The notes: generated by a model from the sequence alone, not told the origin. A stretch of DNA of 45,252 nucleotides from Nevskiaceae bacterium (GCA_021731445.1 JAKFXK010000011.1:1-45252), one strand, 5' to 3'. Counted from the first letter of the stretch, positions 9,737 through 20,067 are shown. Program-made: numbers and translations.

Positions 9737-10974
9737 CGCTTGCGCTGCACCAGCGGCCGCTCGCGCTTTTGCAGTGCGGCTTCGGTCTGCATGAGGTAGT
9801 CGCGGGTGATGGGCAGTGAGTCGTTGGTCTTCGCAAGCTGCATCTGGATCACCATCTGCTTGCCGTAGCGAAAGCCGATCTCGCCGGCGATGAGATAGAA
9901 CTCCCACATGCGGCAGAAGCGCGCGTCGAACAACTGCTCCGCTTTCGCGCGCTGGGCCGTGAAGCGCCGCTCCCAGTGCAGCAGCGTCTCGGCGTAGTGG
10001 CGGCGCAGGATTTCGATGTCGGTGATGTAGAGCTTCGCACTCTCGGCGGCGGCCGAGAACTCGGAGACCGCCGGCACGTGCGCGCCGGGGAAGATGTACT
10101 TGCGGAACCACGGCGACACCGCACCCGGCCCGCCCATGCGGCCGATGGTGTGGATGAGTGCCACGCCATCGTCGCTGAGCAGGCGCTTGAGGTGCGCGAA
10201 GTATTCCTGGTGCTGGGTGACGCCGACGTGCTCGAACATGCCGACCGAGACGATGCGGTCGAACGGCCCCTGCGCCTTGCGGTAGTCCAGCAGCTCGAAG
10301 CGCACGCGATTCTCCAGCCCGCGTGCCTTCGCGCGCGCGGTGGCGAGCGCCTGCTGTTCGGTGGAGAGTGTGACGCCCAGCACCTCGACCTCGGCAACCT
10401 CGGCGAGATACATCGCCAGGCCGCCCCAGCCGCTGCCAATATCGAGTACGCGCTGGCCGGGCTTGAGATCGAGCTTGGCAGCGATGTGGCGCAGCTTCTG
10501 GCGCTGCGCGGTTTCGAGTGTGTCTTCGGGCGTGGCGAAGTAGGCGCAGGAGTAGTGCAGGTCGTCGTCGAGGAACAGTTCGTACAGCTCGTTCGAGAGG
10601 TCGTAGTGGTGGGCGACGTTGGCGCGCGCCTTGACGAGCGTATTGCGGCTGCCGAGCTTGCGCAGCTTCTTGTAGGTATCGCGCACGGCCTTCTGCAGCG
10701 GCTGGCTGCGCAGGTGCTCGCGATTGGCGGCGAAGATCATCAAAAAATCCCGGATCGTGCCGTTCTCGACGATCAGCGTGCCGTCCATGTAAGCCTCCCC
10801 GGCCTTGAGTTCCGGGTTGAGGAACAGGGTGCGATAAAGCCTGGCATCGGCGAGCCGGATGGTGCATTCCGGCCCCGGCACGCCCTTGTGGATCACTGCC
10901 TTGCCATCAGGGTCGATGACGGTCAGCGTGCCGGTGCGGACAAAACGGGACAACATGCGGTCGAGCAGGCGCAT
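9733..10974 (-). CDS. cfa: Cyclopropane-fatty-acyl-phospholipid synthase
   Basis: Transfers a methylene group from SAM to cis double bonds of membrane phospholipid acyl chains, usually at entry to stationary phase or under acid stress. The 413-residue protein has an N-terminal lipid-binding region, VAHHYDLSNELYELFL (120-135), the conserved Cys at 143 (HYSCAYF), the SAM loop LDIGSGWGG (177-185) and the C-terminal CFAS features (MWEFYL, GFRYGKQMV). ATG 10974 is preceded by AAAAGGAA, a good Shine-Dalgarno. It is transcribed divergently from lysC across 230 bases and converges on the DUF938 gene. Confidence 0.93.
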   Translation of the reverse strand: MRLLDRMLSRFVRTGTLTVIDPDGKAVIHKGVPGPECTIRLADARLYRTLFLNPELKAGEAYMDGTLIVENGTIRDFLMIFAANREHLRSQPLQKAVRDTYKKLRKLGSRNTLVKARANVAHHYDLSNELYELFLDDDLHYSCAYFATPEDTLETAQRQKLRHIAAKLDLKPGQRVLDIGSGWGGLAMYLAEVAEVEVLGVTLSTEQQALATARAKARGLENRVRFELLDYRKAQGPFDRIVSVGMFEHVGVTQHQEYFAHLKRLLSDDGVALIHTIGRMGGPGAVSPWFRKYIFPGAHVPAVSEFSAAAESAKLYITDIEILRRHYAETLLHWERRFTAQRAKAEQLFDARFCRMWEFYLIAGEIGFRYGKQMVIQMQLAKTNDSLPITRDYLMQTEAALQKRERPLVQRKR

Positions 10975-11204
10975 TCGGGTTCCTTTTATTCAGAACTTCG
11001 GATGCCTGCATTATGGCGGGTTGGATTTGAACGCAGCCCAGCGAATGTGCAATGCGGGCAGCCACCTGAAAATTCGAGATGACACCGGGAAAAGCCTGAG
11101 TGACAATCCGCGCCCCCTCGAATGCTGAGACAGGCCCGATTGGTAGTGCCGAATAGTGAGTGCGGCGAAGTGACAATGAATAAAAACAAAAGGTTAATTC
11201 GCAT
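10975..11204. promoter_or_regulatory. Divergent cfa/lysC control region
   Basis: These 230 bases separate the starts of cfa (minus) and lysC (plus), and both promoters must lie here. Toward lysC the last 30 bases become A-rich with an AAAGG ribosome-binding site. Toward cfa there is AAAAGGAA. No confident -35/-10 pair or palindrome was found. The usual pseudomonad neighbour alaS is absent upstream of lysC. Confidence 0.4.
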
Positions 11205-12431
11205 ATGGCGCTGATCGTCCAAAAATACGGTGGCACCTCGATGGGATCGGTGGAGCGCATCGAGCACGTGGCCAGCAAGGTCGCCAAGTTCCGCGCCGAG
11301 GGCCATCAGGTCGTGGTGGTGGTATCGGCCATGAGCGGCGAGACCGACCGTCTGCTGAAGATGGCGAAGTCGATCAACCCGCGCGGCTCTTCCCGCGAGT
11401 TCGACCAGATTGCGGCGACTGGTGAGCAGGTAACGATTGGTCTGCTGGCCCTGGCGCTTGAAAAAGCCGGCGTGAAGGCCCGCAGCTACACGGGGCCGCA
11501 GGTGGCGATCCGCACCGACACCTCGCACATGAAGGCACGCATCCAGTCCATCGACACAGAACGACTGCGGGCCGATTGCGAGGCAGGCATCACCCCGGTG
11601 GTGGCTGGGTTTCAGGGGGTGTCGCCGGATGGCTCGACGGCGACTCTCGGGCGTGGCGGCAGCGACACCACAGGGGTCGCACTCGCAGCGGCGCTCAAGG
11701 CCGACGAATGCCAGATTTACACCGATGTCGATGGCGTCTACACCACTGATCCGCGTGTGGAGCCGAAAGCCCGGCGTTTGGACAAGATCACCTTTGAAGA
11801 AATGCTGGAACTCGCCAGCCTGGGCAGCAAGGTTCTCCAGATCCGCTCGGTCGAGTTTGCGGGCAAGTACAAGGTTCCCTTAAGGGTGCTGTCCACTTTC
11901 GTGGACGGCCCCGGCACATTGATCACGTTGGACGAGGAAAGCTCAGTGGAAGACCCGCTCATCTCCGGTATCGCCTTCAACCGCGACGAAGCCCAGCTCA
12001 CAGTGGCGGGCGTGCCCGACCGCCCCGGCATCGCGGCCGCCATCCTCGGCCCCATTGGCGATGCCAACATCGAGATCGACATGATCGTGCAGAACGTCGG
12101 CGCCGATGGCTCTACAGACTTCACCTTCACGGTCAATCGTGTCGACTACGACCGGGCGGTGGAGGTCGCCCGGCACACGGCCCAGGAGCTGGGTGCCAAG
12201 GGCGTACGCACCGCCACCGATATCGTCAAAGTCTCGCTAGTTGGTGTGGGCATGCGCAGCCATGCGGGCATTGCCAGCCAGATGTTCAAGGCCTTGGCTG
12301 CCGAGGGCATCAATATCCAGATGATCTCGACCTCCGAGATCAAGATCAGCGTCGTGATTTCGGAAAAGTATCTGGAATTGGCGGTGCGCACCCTGCACAA
12401 ATCCTTTGGTTTGGAGGCTGGCACGACCTGA
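11205..12431 (+). CDS. lysC: Aspartate kinase
   Basis: Phosphorylates L-aspartate to aspartyl-4-phosphate, the entry to lysine, threonine, methionine and diaminopimelate synthesis. The 408-residue monofunctional enzyme starts with the kinase motif KYGGTS (7-12) and has GRGGSDTTGVALAAAL in the amino-acid-kinase core. From about residue 265 two ACT domains follow (VAGVPDRPGIAA... and VGVGMRSHAGIASQMF...), the second containing INIQMISTSEIKISVVI. These confer feedback control by lysine and/or threonine in this family. The position before csrA is the standard gammaproteobacterial arrangement. No internal start for a separate beta subunit was established. Confidence 0.95.
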   Translation: MALIVQKYGGTSMGSVERIEHVASKVAKFRAEGHQVVVVVSAMSGETDRLLKMAKSINPRGSSREFDQIAATGEQVTIGLLALALEKAGVKARSYTGPQVAIRTDTSHMKARIQSIDTERLRADCEAGITPVVAGFQGVSPDGSTATLGRGGSDTTGVALAAALKADECQIYTDVDGVYTTDPRVEPKARRLDKITFEEMLELASLGSKVLQIRSVEFAGKYKVPLRVLSTFVDGPGTLITLDEESSVEDPLISGIAFNRDEAQLTVAGVPDRPGIAAAILGPIGDANIEIDMIVQNVGADGSTDFTFTVNRVDYDRAVEVARHTAQELGAKGVRTATDIVKVSLVGVGMRSHAGIASQMFKALAAEGINIQMISTSEIKISVVISEKYLELAVRTLHKSFGLEAGTT

Positions 12432-12434
12432 CTG

Positions 12435-12463
12435 ACCGTTCAACCGTAAAAATCTACCGTTCA
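12435..12463 (+). repeat. Direct repeat ACCGTTCA x2, 21 bp apart
   Basis: ACCGTTCA occurs at 12435-12442 and 12456-12463, so the centres are 21 bp (two helical turns) apart. The repeat sits between the lysC stop and csrA, about 100 bases before the csrA start, where a csrA promoter would be expected. It may be an operator for a dimeric regulator binding one DNA face. Confidence 0.45.
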
Positions 12464-12556
12464 GTTGCAAATTAGGTACTCCAAACCACTGCTCGCCCGT
12501 TAGCTGCGAGGTCAAGATGACCTTAAACAACGCGACGGACTGAAGGGAGAGCAGCA

Positions 12557-12751
12557 ATGTTGATACTGACTCGGCGGATCGGTGAAGCCCTCAAGATTGG
12601 GGATGACGTCACCGTTACTGTTCTGGGCATCAAGGGTAATCAGGTGCGGCTCGGCATCCACGCCCCGCGCACGGTGGCCGTCCACCGGGAAGAAATCTTT
12701 GCCCGCATTGCCGAGGAAATCCACATTCCAGTGGAAGCGCCGCGTCACTGA
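12557..12751 (+). CDS. csrA: Carbon storage regulator CsrA/RsmA
   Basis: A 64-residue RNA-binding dimer that controls translation and stability of mRNAs with GGA motifs, governing carbon storage, motility and secondary metabolism. The sequence [18 protein letters not shown] and the [13 protein letters not shown] segment with the RNA-contacting Arg match the family closely; only the last few residues vary. The Shine-Dalgarno AGGGAGAG precedes ATG 12557. It lies between lysC and tRNA-Ser as in pseudomonads, where it is called rsmA. A post-transcriptional influence on the NRPS/PKS locus further along would fit known RsmA biology, but no direct evidence is seen here. Confidence 0.95.
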   Translation: MLILTRRIGEALKIGDDVTVTVLGIKGNQVRLGIHAPRTVAVHREEIFARIAEEIHIPVEAPRH

Positions 12752-12755
12752 CGCG

Positions 12756-12777
12756 CTTGCAGAGATCCATCTGCAAG
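12756..12777 (+). terminator. Hairpin after csrA
   Basis: A perfect 8-bp inverted repeat (CTTGCAGA / TCTGCAAG) with a 6-base loop begins 4 bases after the csrA stop. No T-run follows on the plus strand; the next bases are TAAATCAAAATAAATC. It could be a weak terminator, a processing site or an mRNA-stabilising 3' end. Confidence 0.45.
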
Positions 12778-12805
12778 TAAATCAAAATAAATCTGGGCAA
12801 ATGTC

Positions 12806-12834
12806 TTTACCCGGCGCAGCTGTTTACGTAGACT
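12806..12834 (+). promoter_or_regulatory. Promoter of the tRNA-Ser/tRNA-Arg unit
   Basis: TTTACC (12806-12811) and TAGACT (12829-12834) are separated by exactly 17 bases, each matching the sigma-70 consensus at four of six positions. They are followed by a GC-rich discriminator (TCGCGCC), typical of stable-RNA promoters under stringent control. The first tRNA starts 36 bases after the -10 box. Confidence 0.6.
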
Positions 12835-12869
12835 TCGCGCCTCGCTGAAAGGGCAACCAGTCAGTGTTC

Positions 12870-12963
12870 GGATAGATGGCCGAGTGGACGAAGGCGCTCC
12901 CCTGCTAAGGGAGTATAGGGCTTTAAAACCTTATCGAGGGTTCGAATCCCTCTCTGTCCGCCA
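12870..12963 (+). tRNA. tRNA-Ser(GCU)
   Basis: The acceptor stem GGATAGA pairs with TCTGTCC (one G-U). The discriminator is G and CCA is encoded at 12961-12963. The anticodon loop CTGCTAA places GCT at 12904-12906, inside a CTCCC/GGGAG stem. A long variable arm, as in all class II serine tRNAs, precedes the T arm GAGGG-TTCGAAT-CCCTC. It reads AGC and AGU codons. Confidence 0.96.
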
Positions 12964-12984
12964 TCAGTTTCTTCGAGTTTGTGA

Positions 12985-13061
12985 GCGCCCGTAGCTCAGC
13001 TGGATAGAGCACTTGGCTACGAACCAAGGGGTCGGAGGTTCGAATCCTTCCGGGCGCACCA
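12985..13061 (+). tRNA. tRNA-Arg(ACG)
   Basis: The acceptor GCGCCCG pairs with CGGGCGC, followed by A and encoded CCA (13059-13061). The D arm is GCTCAGCTGGATAGAGC. The anticodon loop CTACGAA places ACG at 13019-13021, whose A34 is normally edited to inosine by TadA so that it reads CGU, CGC and CGA. The T arm is GGAGG-TTCGAAT-CCTTC. It is 21 bases downstream of tRNA-Ser, so the two are co-transcribed. Confidence 0.96.
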
Positions 13062-13086
13062 CAGGCTTGTAGATGTCGGCAAGAAC

Positions 13087-13110
13087 AACCCGCTGAAAGC
13101 GGGTTTTTTT
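13087..13110 (+). terminator. Rho-independent terminator of the tRNA unit
   Basis: Stem AACCCGCT / AGCGGGTT with a 3-base loop (GAA), the second arm running into seven T residues. It lies 25 bases after the tRNA-Arg CCA end and is the clearest intrinsic terminator in the window. Confidence 0.9.
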
Positions 13111-13184
13111 GTGCCCGTGGCATCGAGTTGACGAAGCCGCATGGGAAAATCGCCGCGTATTCACTCCCAAGGATCGACCCCTCC

Positions 13185-13799
13185 ATGATGAGCTTGCTCC
13201 GCCGCTGGTTTTTTGCCGGCATCCTGGTCTGGGCGCCGCTGGGCGTGACGCTGGTGGTGATCCGTTTCCTGGTCAATCTGCTGGACTCCAGCCTGCTGCT
13301 GGTGCCTACCAGTCTGCAACCGGCCTGGTTCAATTTTCCCGGCATCGGCACCATCCTGACCTTGTTGATCGTGCTGGGTACCGGCGCGCTCACTGCCAAT
13401 CTGCTGGGCAAGAAGGCACTGGGCTGGGCCGAGCAATATCTGCACCGGGTGCCACTGGTCGGTTCGGTCTACGGCAGCATGAAAAAAGTCACCGAGACCA
13501 TGTTCTCCGGCAACGGCAATGCCTTCAAAAAAGTGGTGCTGCTGGAGTATCCGCGCGCAGGCTGCTGGACCATCGGATTCATGACGGCAGACCCCTCGCC
13601 GCGCCTGCGCACGGCTGTCGATGGTGCGGACCTGGTGGCGGTCTACGTACCCACCACGCCCAACCCCACCTCAGGGTTTTTGCTGCTGCTGCCGCGTGCA
13701 GCGGTACGCGAACTGCCGATTTCCGTACAGGACGGCATGCAGTACGTCATTTCCCTGGGCGTCGTGCCGCCGGGCAGTGCACGGCTGCCTGCCGCGTGA
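13185..13799 (+). CDS. DUF502-family inner-membrane protein
   Basis: A 204-residue protein with hydrophobic segments at about residues 8-32 and 48-68, then a soluble C-terminal domain. The order LLRRWFFAGILVWAPL, VPLVGSVYGSMKKV, then VPTTPNPTSGFLLLLPR is the DUF502 pattern, found in bacteria and in plant COV (continuous vascular ring) proteins. The biochemical function is unknown. ATG 13185 (or 13188) has AAGGA about 11 bases upstream; the frame is open to 13128 but those residues are not family-like. DUF502 genes commonly sit directly before aspS in gammaproteobacteria, as here (48-base gap). Confidence 0.85.
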   Translation: MMSLLRRWFFAGILVWAPLGVTLVVIRFLVNLLDSSLLLVPTSLQPAWFNFPGIGTILTLLIVLGTGALTANLLGKKALGWAEQYLHRVPLVGSVYGSMKKVTETMFSGNGNAFKKVVLLEYPRAGCWTIGFMTADPSPRLRTAVDGADLVAVYVPTTPNPTSGFLLLLPRAAVRELPISVQDGMQYVISLGVVPPGSARLPAA

Positions 13800-13812
13800 G
13801 GACCGGCGCGGC

Positions 13813-13818
13813 TACAAT
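13813..13818 (+). promoter_or_regulatory. Candidate -10 box (TACAAT) for aspS
   Basis: TACAAT in GGCTACAATGCG lies 30 bases before the aspS start, after the DUF502 stop. The -35 region is weak. The context resembles the boxes before nadA and hutH. Confidence 0.35.
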
Positions 13819-13847
13819 GCGCGCCCTGCTGAACACACTCACTATTC

Positions 13848-15650
<1,803 letters not shown>

Positions 15651-15677
15651 GTCGAAACCCATTTCGAGGAGTTGTTG

Positions 15678-16940
15678 ATGAAGGTGCAAAACAAGGCAGG
15701 TCTTGCCGCCACATTGATGGCTGGCGTGGTGCTGGCCGGCTGTGGCGGCCTGGGCAATGGCGTAGGGCCGGTGGATGCCTTCATCCAGCCCTTTGGCGGT
15801 GTCGCCGGCGCTACCACCACCAAGACCTATACCTGCCTCAACACCGGCATCTCGCTGTTCATTGATTTCACCAATGGCGCGCGCGGGGATTTCACTTCGC
15901 GCGCACGCTACAGCAGCTCCAACCCGGCGGTGGCGAGAGTCAGCAACTTCGATATCCCGGTGCCAGAGCAGGCCAACACCTTCTACAACCCGGGCACGAT
16001 CGTGCCGGTTGCCCTCGGCACCGCCACCATCACGGCGACCTACCTCACCTTCACGCGCAGCATCGAGGTGGTGATCGGCACGCCGCAGAACTTCCGGATC
16101 AGCCCTGCAAGTGGTGATCTGGCTGCAAACTCGAGGCTTGATTTTTCGGCATCCGCCGATCTTGACGGCGTCAATACCGTCATTGACCCCCTCGTGCAGT
16201 GGGCTTTCGTGACTCCCAATACCGCCACCGCCAGCCTCGATGGCAGCACCGGTACGGTCACGGGCGTGGCGGCGGGCGCGGGCTTGACCCTGCGTGCGCG
16301 CATCCCCGGATGCGCTCTCGTTGCTGAAGCGCCGGTCACTGTTGCCAACCTGCAATCGCTGGCCCTGACGCGGGAGTTTGGCGAGGTCGACAAGCTGATC
16401 GTCAACACCAGCGAGCGCCTGATCGCCACCGGTACCCTCGACAATGGCAAGACCCAGGATCTGACCGGACAGGTGAGCTACACCAGTTCGGACACCACGG
16501 CCATCTCCCTGCTGACCAGCGGGGTGCCCAATCTGGCGCTGGCGCTCAAGGCGAGTACACCGGTGCAGTTTGCGGCGAGTTTTACCAGCCCTGCGGTCAC
16601 GGCCCCTGCGATCAGCATCACCCCGGTCGCTGATAGCCTGAATACCGTTGCGGTGACCCCGGCCAACGCCGACGTGGCAGCCGGACAGACCGTGCCATTC
16701 AAGGCGGTGGGCAGCTTTGCCAGCGGCGCGAATCAGGACATTACCCGGCATGTGATCTGGACCAGCGCGGATGGCAGCATCGCCACCGTGCAGAGCAGCT
16801 CAACAACGGTGGTCAGCACCCTTGCCGGCATTGCCGCCGCAGCCACGACCGCGCAGGGCAAGACGGTCGCAGTCACGGCGACGACGACGAATGCAGCAGG
16901 CCAATCGATCGCAGCCAGTGCGACGCTCAGCGTCAAGTAA
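15678..16940 (+). CDS. Lipoprotein with bacterial Ig-like (Big) domains
   Basis: A 420-residue protein. GAGGAG lies upstream and ATG 15678 gives a clean lipoprotein signal with lipobox LAGC, Cys22; a TTG at 15672 is also in frame. The rest is Thr/Ser/Ala/Val-rich strand sequence in about four repeats of 80-90 residues. Each resembles a Big_2-like fold: AVTPANADVAAGQTVPFKAV, then ITRHVIWTSADGSIATV, then an accumulation of small residues. Such modules are usually surface-exposed adhesion or scaffold domains. No catalytic motif is seen. It stands between aspS and nadA, probably as its own transcription unit. Confidence 0.7.
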   Translation: MKVQNKAGLAATLMAGVVLAGCGGLGNGVGPVDAFIQPFGGVAGATTTKTYTCLNTGISLFIDFTNGARGDFTSRARYSSSNPAVARVSNFDIPVPEQANTFYNPGTIVPVALGTATITATYLTFTRSIEVVIGTPQNFRISPASGDLAANSRLDFSASADLDGVNTVIDPLVQWAFVTPNTATASLDGSTGTVTGVAAGAGLTLRARIPGCALVAEAPVTVANLQSLALTREFGEVDKLIVNTSERLIATGTLDNGKTQDLTGQVSYTSSDTTAISLLTSGVPNLALALKASTPVQFAASFTSPAVTAPAISITPVADSLNTVAVTPANADVAAGQTVPFKAVGSFASGANQDITRHVIWTSADGSIATVQSSSTTVVSTLAGIAAAATTAQGKTVAVTATTTNAAGQSIAASATLSVK

Positions 16941-16961
16941 ACCGGTCGATTCGCGGATTGC

Positions 16962-16977
16962 CCCCTACCGCTAGGGG
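16962..16977. promoter_or_regulatory. Inverted repeat upstream of nadA
   Basis: CCCCTA-CCGC-TAGGGG is a perfect 6-bp inverted repeat. It ends 17 bases before the candidate -10 box of nadA and so covers the expected -35 position. No T-run follows, so it does not look like a terminator for the preceding lipoprotein gene. An operator or an mRNA hairpin are both possible. Confidence 0.35.
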
Positions 16978-16994
16978 TTGTGGGGGTGTTCCGC

Positions 16995-17000
16995 TACAAT
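16995..17000 (+). promoter_or_regulatory. Candidate -10 box (TACAAT) for nadA
   Basis: TACAAT in the context CCGCTACAAT lies 57 bases before the nadA start. The -35 region is occupied by the CCCCTA/TAGGGG inverted repeat and does not match consensus, which could mean an activator-dependent or repressed promoter. Confidence 0.35.
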
Positions 17001-17057
17001 AGCTTGCTGTTTTCCTGCTGCTCATCGAAGTGCAATTAGCCGCCAAGGAGTGCGCCC

Positions 17058-18170
17058 ATGTCCGCCGCTCTCAAAATCGACCCCACCATCGATCAATACA
17101 GCTTTTTGTCGGATGAGGAATGCGACGCCAAGATCGTCGCCGCCAAGGCCGCGCTGGGCAAGAAACTCGTCATCCTGGGGCATCACTACCAGCGCAACGA
17201 GGTGTTCAAGCACGCCGACTATTCCGGCGACTCGCTCAAGCTCAGCCAGATGGCCGCCAACAGCACCGCCGAATACATCGTGTTCTGCGGCGTGCACTTC
17301 ATGGCCGAGGTCGCCGACATCCTCACTTTCGGCAAGCGCACGGTGATCCTGCCCGACCTTGCCGCCGGCTGCTCGATGGCCGACATGGCCAATCTGGTCA
17401 AGGTCAACAAATGCTGGGAAGAACTGAAAACCGTGCTCGATCCAGATGCTTCGGTGACTCCCGTCACCTACATCAACTCGGCCGCTGATCTGAAAGCCTT
17501 CTGCGGGAACCACGGTGGCATCGTCTGCACATCGAGCAACGCGAAAGCCGTGCTGGAGTGGAGTTTCGCCCGCCGCGAGAAGGTGCTGTTCTTCCCCGAC
17601 CAGCATCTGGGTCGCAACACGGCTTTCATGCGCATGGGCATCCCGCTCGACCAGATGGTCACCTGGGATTTCATGAAGCCGATGGGGGGCCTGACCGCCG
17701 AGCAGATCCGGGGTGCGAAGATGATTCTGTGGAAGGGCTTCTGCTCGGTCCACCAGATGTTCCACGTCAACCACATTGCCAAGTTCCGCGAGCGGACGCC
17801 GAACGGTTACGTCATCAGCCATCCGGAAAACGAGCTGGCGGTGTGCGAGAAGAGCGATTTCGTCGGCTCTACCGAATACATCCTGCGCACTGTGCGCTCG
17901 AGCCAGCCCGGCGCGCACTGGCTGGTGGGCACCGAACTCAATCTGGTCAATCGCCTCGCCGACGAGATGAAGCCCAAGGGCGTCACCGTCGAGTTCATGT
18001 CGCCGATGGTGTGCATGTGCTCGACCATGTTCCGCACCGACCCGCAGCACCTCGCCTGGGTGCTTGAAAACCTCGTCGAGGGCAAGACCGTCAACCGCAT
18101 TCGTGTGCCGGAGGAGATTGCTGCTCCGTCTCGTGCCGCCCTCGACCTGATGCTCGAGGTTGTGGACTGA
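17058..18170 (+). CDS. nadA: Quinolinate synthase
   Basis: Condenses iminoaspartate with dihydroxyacetone phosphate to quinolinate in de novo NAD synthesis, using a [4Fe-4S] cluster. The 370-residue protein has GHHYQRNEVF near residue 41, SGDSL, and the three cluster regions: Cys105 (LAAGCSMADM), Cys229 (GFCSVHQMF) and Cys319/Cys321 (MVCMCSTM). The ribosome-binding site AAGGAG is well placed before ATG 17058. Neither nadB nor nadC is nearby. The next gene, glyA, begins 26 bases after the stop across a short AT-rich gap. Confidence 0.94.
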   Translation: MSAALKIDPTIDQYSFLSDEECDAKIVAAKAALGKKLVILGHHYQRNEVFKHADYSGDSLKLSQMAANSTAEYIVFCGVHFMAEVADILTFGKRTVILPDLAAGCSMADMANLVKVNKCWEELKTVLDPDASVTPVTYINSAADLKAFCGNHGGIVCTSSNAKAVLEWSFARREKVLFFPDQHLGRNTAFMRMGIPLDQMVTWDFMKPMGGLTAEQIRGAKMILWKGFCSVHQMFHVNHIAKFRERTPNGYVISHPENELAVCEKSDFVGSTEYILRTVRSSQPGAHWLVGTELNLVNRLADEMKPKGVTVEFMSPMVCMCSTMFRTDPQHLAWVLENLVEGKTVNRIRVPEEIAAPSRAALDLMLEVVD

Positions 18171-18196
18171 ATTTCCTTTAACTCTGCCATTAAAAA

Positions 18197-19477
18197 ATGT
18201 TCGTCAACGCCCCCAATCTCGCAGTCGCCGATCCTGAACTCTTTGGCGCCGTTACGGCCGAAAACGCCCGGCAGGAGGCTCACATCGAGCTGATCGCCAG
18301 CGAGAACTACTGCTCTCCCGCCGTCATGCAGGCGCAAGGCTCGCAGCTCACCAACAAGTATGCCGAGGGCTATCCCGGCAAGCGCTATTACGGTGGCTGC
18401 GAGTTTGTTGACGTTGCCGAAACCCTTGCTATTGATCGCTTGAAACAGCTCTTCGATTGCGACTACGCCAACGTGCAGCCGCACTCCGGCGCGCAGGCGA
18501 ATGCAGCGGTGTTCCTGGCCCTCCTGAATCCCGGCGATACCGTGATGGGCATGAACCTGGCGCAGGGCGGACACCTGACCCACGGGCATCCGGCCAACTT
18601 CAGCGGCAAGCATTACAAGATCGTGCCCTATGGCCTCGATGCCGAGACCGGGCTGATCGACTACGACGAGATGGAACGCCTTGCCGTCGAGCACAAGCCG
18701 AAAATGCTGATCGGTGGCTTTTCTGCCTATTCGCGCGTGAAGGACTGGAAGCGCATGCGCGAGATCGCCGACAAGGTCGGCGCCTGGTTCTGGGTCGACA
18801 TGGCGCACATCGCGGGCCTGGTCGCTGCTGGCGAATACCCCAGCCCGCTGCCGCATGCCCACGTCGTCACCAGCACCACTCACAAGACCCTGCGCGGTCC
18901 GCGCGGCGGCATCATCATCAGCAAGGGCCAGGGCGAGGACTTCAACAAGAAGTTCCAATCGGCGGTGTTTCCCGGCATCCAGGGCGGCCCCCTGATGCAC
19001 GTCATCGCCGCCAAGGCGGTGGCGTTCAAAGAGGCACTCGACCCCAGCTTCAGGATCTACCAGAAGCAGGTGATTGCCAACGCCCAGGCGATGGCCAAGG
19101 TATTCCTCAAGCGCGGCTACAAAGTGGTCAGCGGCGGCACGGACGACCATCTCTTCTTGCTCGATCTCATCGCCAAGAACGTGACCGGCAAGGATGCCGA
19201 GGCCAAGCTGGGCGATGCCCACATCACCGTCAACAAGAACTCGGTGCCGAACGATCCGCGCAGCGCCTTCGTCACCAGTGGTCTCCGTCTCGGTAGCCCG
19301 GCCTCGACCACGCGCGGCTTCAAAGAGGCCGAGATGGCCAGCATCGCCGGCTGGATTGCAGACATCGTCGATGCCATGAGCGCCGGTGCCAATGTGGAAG
19401 CCACCATCGCCGATGTGCGTGGCGAGGTCGAAAAACTCTGTGCGCGTTTCCCGGTCTACGGCAGCAAGGCTGCCTAA
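18197..19477 (+). CDS. glyA: Serine hydroxymethyltransferase
   Basis: Interconverts serine and glycine with tetrahydrofolate, the main source of one-carbon units. The 426-residue PLP enzyme has the usual SASENY-like [19 protein letters not shown] and the PLP lysine at residue 230 in [11 protein letters not shown]. The region before ATG 18197 (ACTCTGCCATTAAAAA) has no Shine-Dalgarno, unusual for a highly expressed gene; translation may rely on the A-rich leader or on coupling to nadA. nrdR follows 5 bases after the stop, a common gammaproteobacterial order. Confidence 0.96.
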   Translation: MFVNAPNLAVADPELFGAVTAENARQEAHIELIASENYCSPAVMQAQGSQLTNKYAEGYPGKRYYGGCEFVDVAETLAIDRLKQLFDCDYANVQPHSGAQANAAVFLALLNPGDTVMGMNLAQGGHLTHGHPANFSGKHYKIVPYGLDAETGLIDYDEMERLAVEHKPKMLIGGFSAYSRVKDWKRMREIADKVGAWFWVDMAHIAGLVAAGEYPSPLPHAHVVTSTTHKTLRGPRGGIIISKGQGEDFNKKFQSAVFPGIQGGPLMHVIAAKAVAFKEALDPSFRIYQKQVIANAQAMAKVFLKRGYKVVSGGTDDHLFLLDLIAKNVTGKDAEAKLGDAHITVNKNSVPNDPRSAFVTSGLRLGSPASTTRGFKEAEMASIAGWIADIVDAMSAGANVEATIADVRGEVEKLCARFPVYGSKAA

Positions 19478-19482
19478 GTACG

Positions 19483-20067
19483 ATGCAATGCCCCTTCTGC
19501 AACAGCCCCGACACGCGCGTCATCGACTCGCGGCTGGCGGAGGAGGGCACGCAGGTGCGGCGGCGTCGCGGCTGCGAGAAATGCGGGGGGCGTTTCACCA
19601 CTTTTGAAAAGGCGCAGCTGACGATGCCGAGCATCGTCAAGCGCAGTGGCACCCCACAGCCTTTCAGCGAGAGCAAGCTGCGGCGAGGTTTCGAGAGCGC
19701 GGTCTACAAGCGGCCGGTGACCGCCGAGCAGATCGACCATGCCATTGACAACATCGAGCGCAAGCTGCGGCAGACCGGCGAGCGCGAGCTGCCGAGCCGC
19801 AAGGTGGGCGAGTGGGTGATGGAGGAGCTGCGCGACCTCGACCATGTGGCCTATGTGCGCTTTGCCTCGATCTACCGTGCCTTCGAGGATGTCAACGCCT
19901 TCCAGGAAGAGATCCAGAAACTCAAGGCCATGCCGAGTGCCGAGCAGCGCAGGTCGCAGTTACAGCTGATCGACGAGCCTGATGCGACGGAAGCCAAAGC
20001 CGAAACCAAGCCGACGAACAAGCCCGCCGCGAAGGGCAGCGCCAAGACGGGCAAGAGCGGTTCCTAG
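19483..20067 (+). CDS. nrdR: Transcriptional repressor NrdR with basic tail
   Basis: ATP/dATP-sensing repressor of ribonucleotide reductase genes. The N-terminal zinc ribbon (CPFC at 3-6, CEKCGG near residue 31) is followed by the ATP-cone domain (about 49-139: [30 protein letters not shown]). The family is normally about 150-160 residues. Here 194 residues are encoded, and the last 30 or so are Lys/Ala/Thr-rich and probably disordered. ribD starts immediately after the stop codon, so nrdR heads the rib-nusB operon as in many proteobacteria. Confidence 0.93.
   Translation: MQCPFCNSPDTRVIDSRLAEEGTQVRRRRGCEKCGGRFTTFEKAQLTMPSIVKRSGTPQPFSESKLRRGFESAVYKRPVTAEQIDHAIDNIERKLRQTGERELPSRKVGEWVMEELRDLDHVAYVRFASIYRAFEDVNAFQEEIQKLKAMPSAEQRRSQLQLIDEPDATEAKAETKPTNKPAAKGSAKTGKSGS

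Noticed and set aside
12756-12777. Hairpin after csrA as a regular Rho-independent terminator
   Set aside because: No T-run follows; kept only as a hairpin with modest confidence.
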